From: Alistipes putredinis DSM 17216
Lineage (GTDB): Bacteria; Bacteroidota; Bacteroidia; Bacteroidales; Rikenellaceae
Length of the DNA: 64,000 bases
Assembly (NCBI RefSeq): GCF_000154465.1
Contig: NZ_DS499577.1
Location: 246,013-310,012, forward strand
Direction: 5' to 3'
Position numbers and translations under genes: made by a program. Under the pieces are notes generated by a model. The model worked only from the letters and a program-made list of their open reading frames with translations. It was not told the origin of the DNA and searched no databases. Numbering within the stretch: position 1 is the first letter of the stretch; the number at the start of each line of letters is the position of its first letter. Shown here in pieces: positions 63,568-64,000 of the stretch.

Positions 63568-64000
63568 ATGAAAAAAACGATATTCGAGCACTTTGGATTC
63601 TGGTTGCGCGGAGTTGTGTGTGGCGCGTTGCTCCTGTCGGCGGCGGTTGCATGCAGCGATGATAACGACGATCCGGGGGCAGCGGCTCCCGAGATCACTT
63701 TGGAGAGCGTTTCGACGGGTCAGACCGAATTTTCGTTCCGCCTGCGGACGAATGTGGACGGGGCGTACGGTTATCAGGTCGTGAAACGGACGCAGAATGA
63801 CGGGATAGAGAAGCCCGACGCCGCATCGCTTTTCGACGAGCACACCGGTACCGTGAATAAAGAGACTACGGTGGCCGTGACCGGTTTGGAGACGGGCTGT
63901 TCCTATGTGCTTTATGCGGCCGTGAAGGCGGAGACGCTGTATAGCGAAGTGGCGGAGCTCGCCTTTACGACAGGGGTGAACTCGAACGAAATTATCGAGG
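63568..64000 (+). CDS. Surface lipoprotein with fibronectin-III-like domain (partial)
   Basis: Starts at the ATG at 63568 and is still open at the window edge (144 codons seen). Lipobox AVAC (about Cys29), acidic SDDNDD tail, then a fibronectin-III-like unit (ITLESVSTGQTEFSFRLRT ... GLETGCSYVLYAAVKA) close to those of the previous lipoprotein. The two probably form a surface protein pair that arose by duplication; the 120-base gap shows no terminator. Confidence 0.8.
   Translation, partial: MKKTIFEHFGFWLRGVVCGALLLSAAVACSDDNDDPGAAAPEITLESVSTGQTEFSFRLRTNVDGAYGYQVVKRTQNDGIEKPDAASLFDEHTGTVNKETTVAVTGLETGCSYVLYAAVKAETLYSEVAELAFTTGVNSNEIIE

Overview
The window looks like a piece of chromosome from a gut Bacteroidales bacterium, most likely Alistipes or a close relative. 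This is inferred from its moderately high GC content, its repeated use of the Bacteroidota promoter form TTTG-N19-21-TAnnTTTG, its families typical of the phylum (BACON and DUF5689 lipoproteins, DUF4199, DUF4293, DUF4294, CvfB-like S1 protein, long NusB) and its glutamate decarboxylase. No rRNA, CRISPR array, prophage or transposase was seen.

Layout. 1-3.8 kb is housekeeping and envelope (MltG, Sua5-like protein, DUF4199, a GT2 glycosyltransferase, DUF4293). 4.0-13.4 kb is a five-gene export/uptake locus: a large BACON lipoprotein, a lipoprotein DNA/RNA endonuclease, a secreted endonuclease/exonuclease/phosphatase, a TonB-dependent receptor and a DUF5689 lipoprotein. I read it as a candidate nucleic acid scavenging system. 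13.9-30 kb holds an M16 peptidase, an HTH regulator with a DUF2975 partner, acyl-ACP thioesterase, bacterioferritin, DsbD, GT4, an MFS carrier, a TPR protein, Era and Ffh. 30-39 kb holds a phase-variable-looking lipoprotein, a DUF4294 gene with an apparent frameshift, a hotdog thioesterase, NhaD, tRNA-Gln, TSCPD, YajC, DUF1573 and NusB. 39-46 kb has a flavoprotein, a degenerate methyltransferase-like protein, a cobalamin adenosyltransferase and an AT-rich DUF262-DUF1524 (GmrSD/SspE-like) nuclease, which is probably acquired defence. 46-54 kb has an omega-amidase, PPi-type phosphofructokinase, a cold shock protein, a radical SAM/SPASM enzyme paired with a tiny lipoprotein, a nitroreductase, two tRNA-Pro genes and a HAD phosphatase. 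54.5-60 kb is an operon of a steroid 5-alpha-reductase homologue, an old yellow enzyme, a short-chain dehydrogenase and a DUF748/AsmA protein. 60-64 kb has glutamate decarboxylase and two surface lipoproteins, the last cut by the window edge.

Two genome-wide-looking themes stand out. First, intergenic palindromic units of about 75 bp, in two sequence families with the same frame, carry a -7 box (TATCTTTG) at one end. In the clearest copies a TTTG -33 box lies in the palindrome core with 21 bp spacing. They sit in front of many genes and occur singly or in tandem. Second, G/C homopolymers of 9-10 bases lie in the first codons of two lipoprotein genes and just upstream of a regulator's start codon, as expected for slipped-strand phase variation. 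Two genes (DUF4294, TSCPD) carry single-base indels that can be restored by eye; these are either real decay or assembly error.
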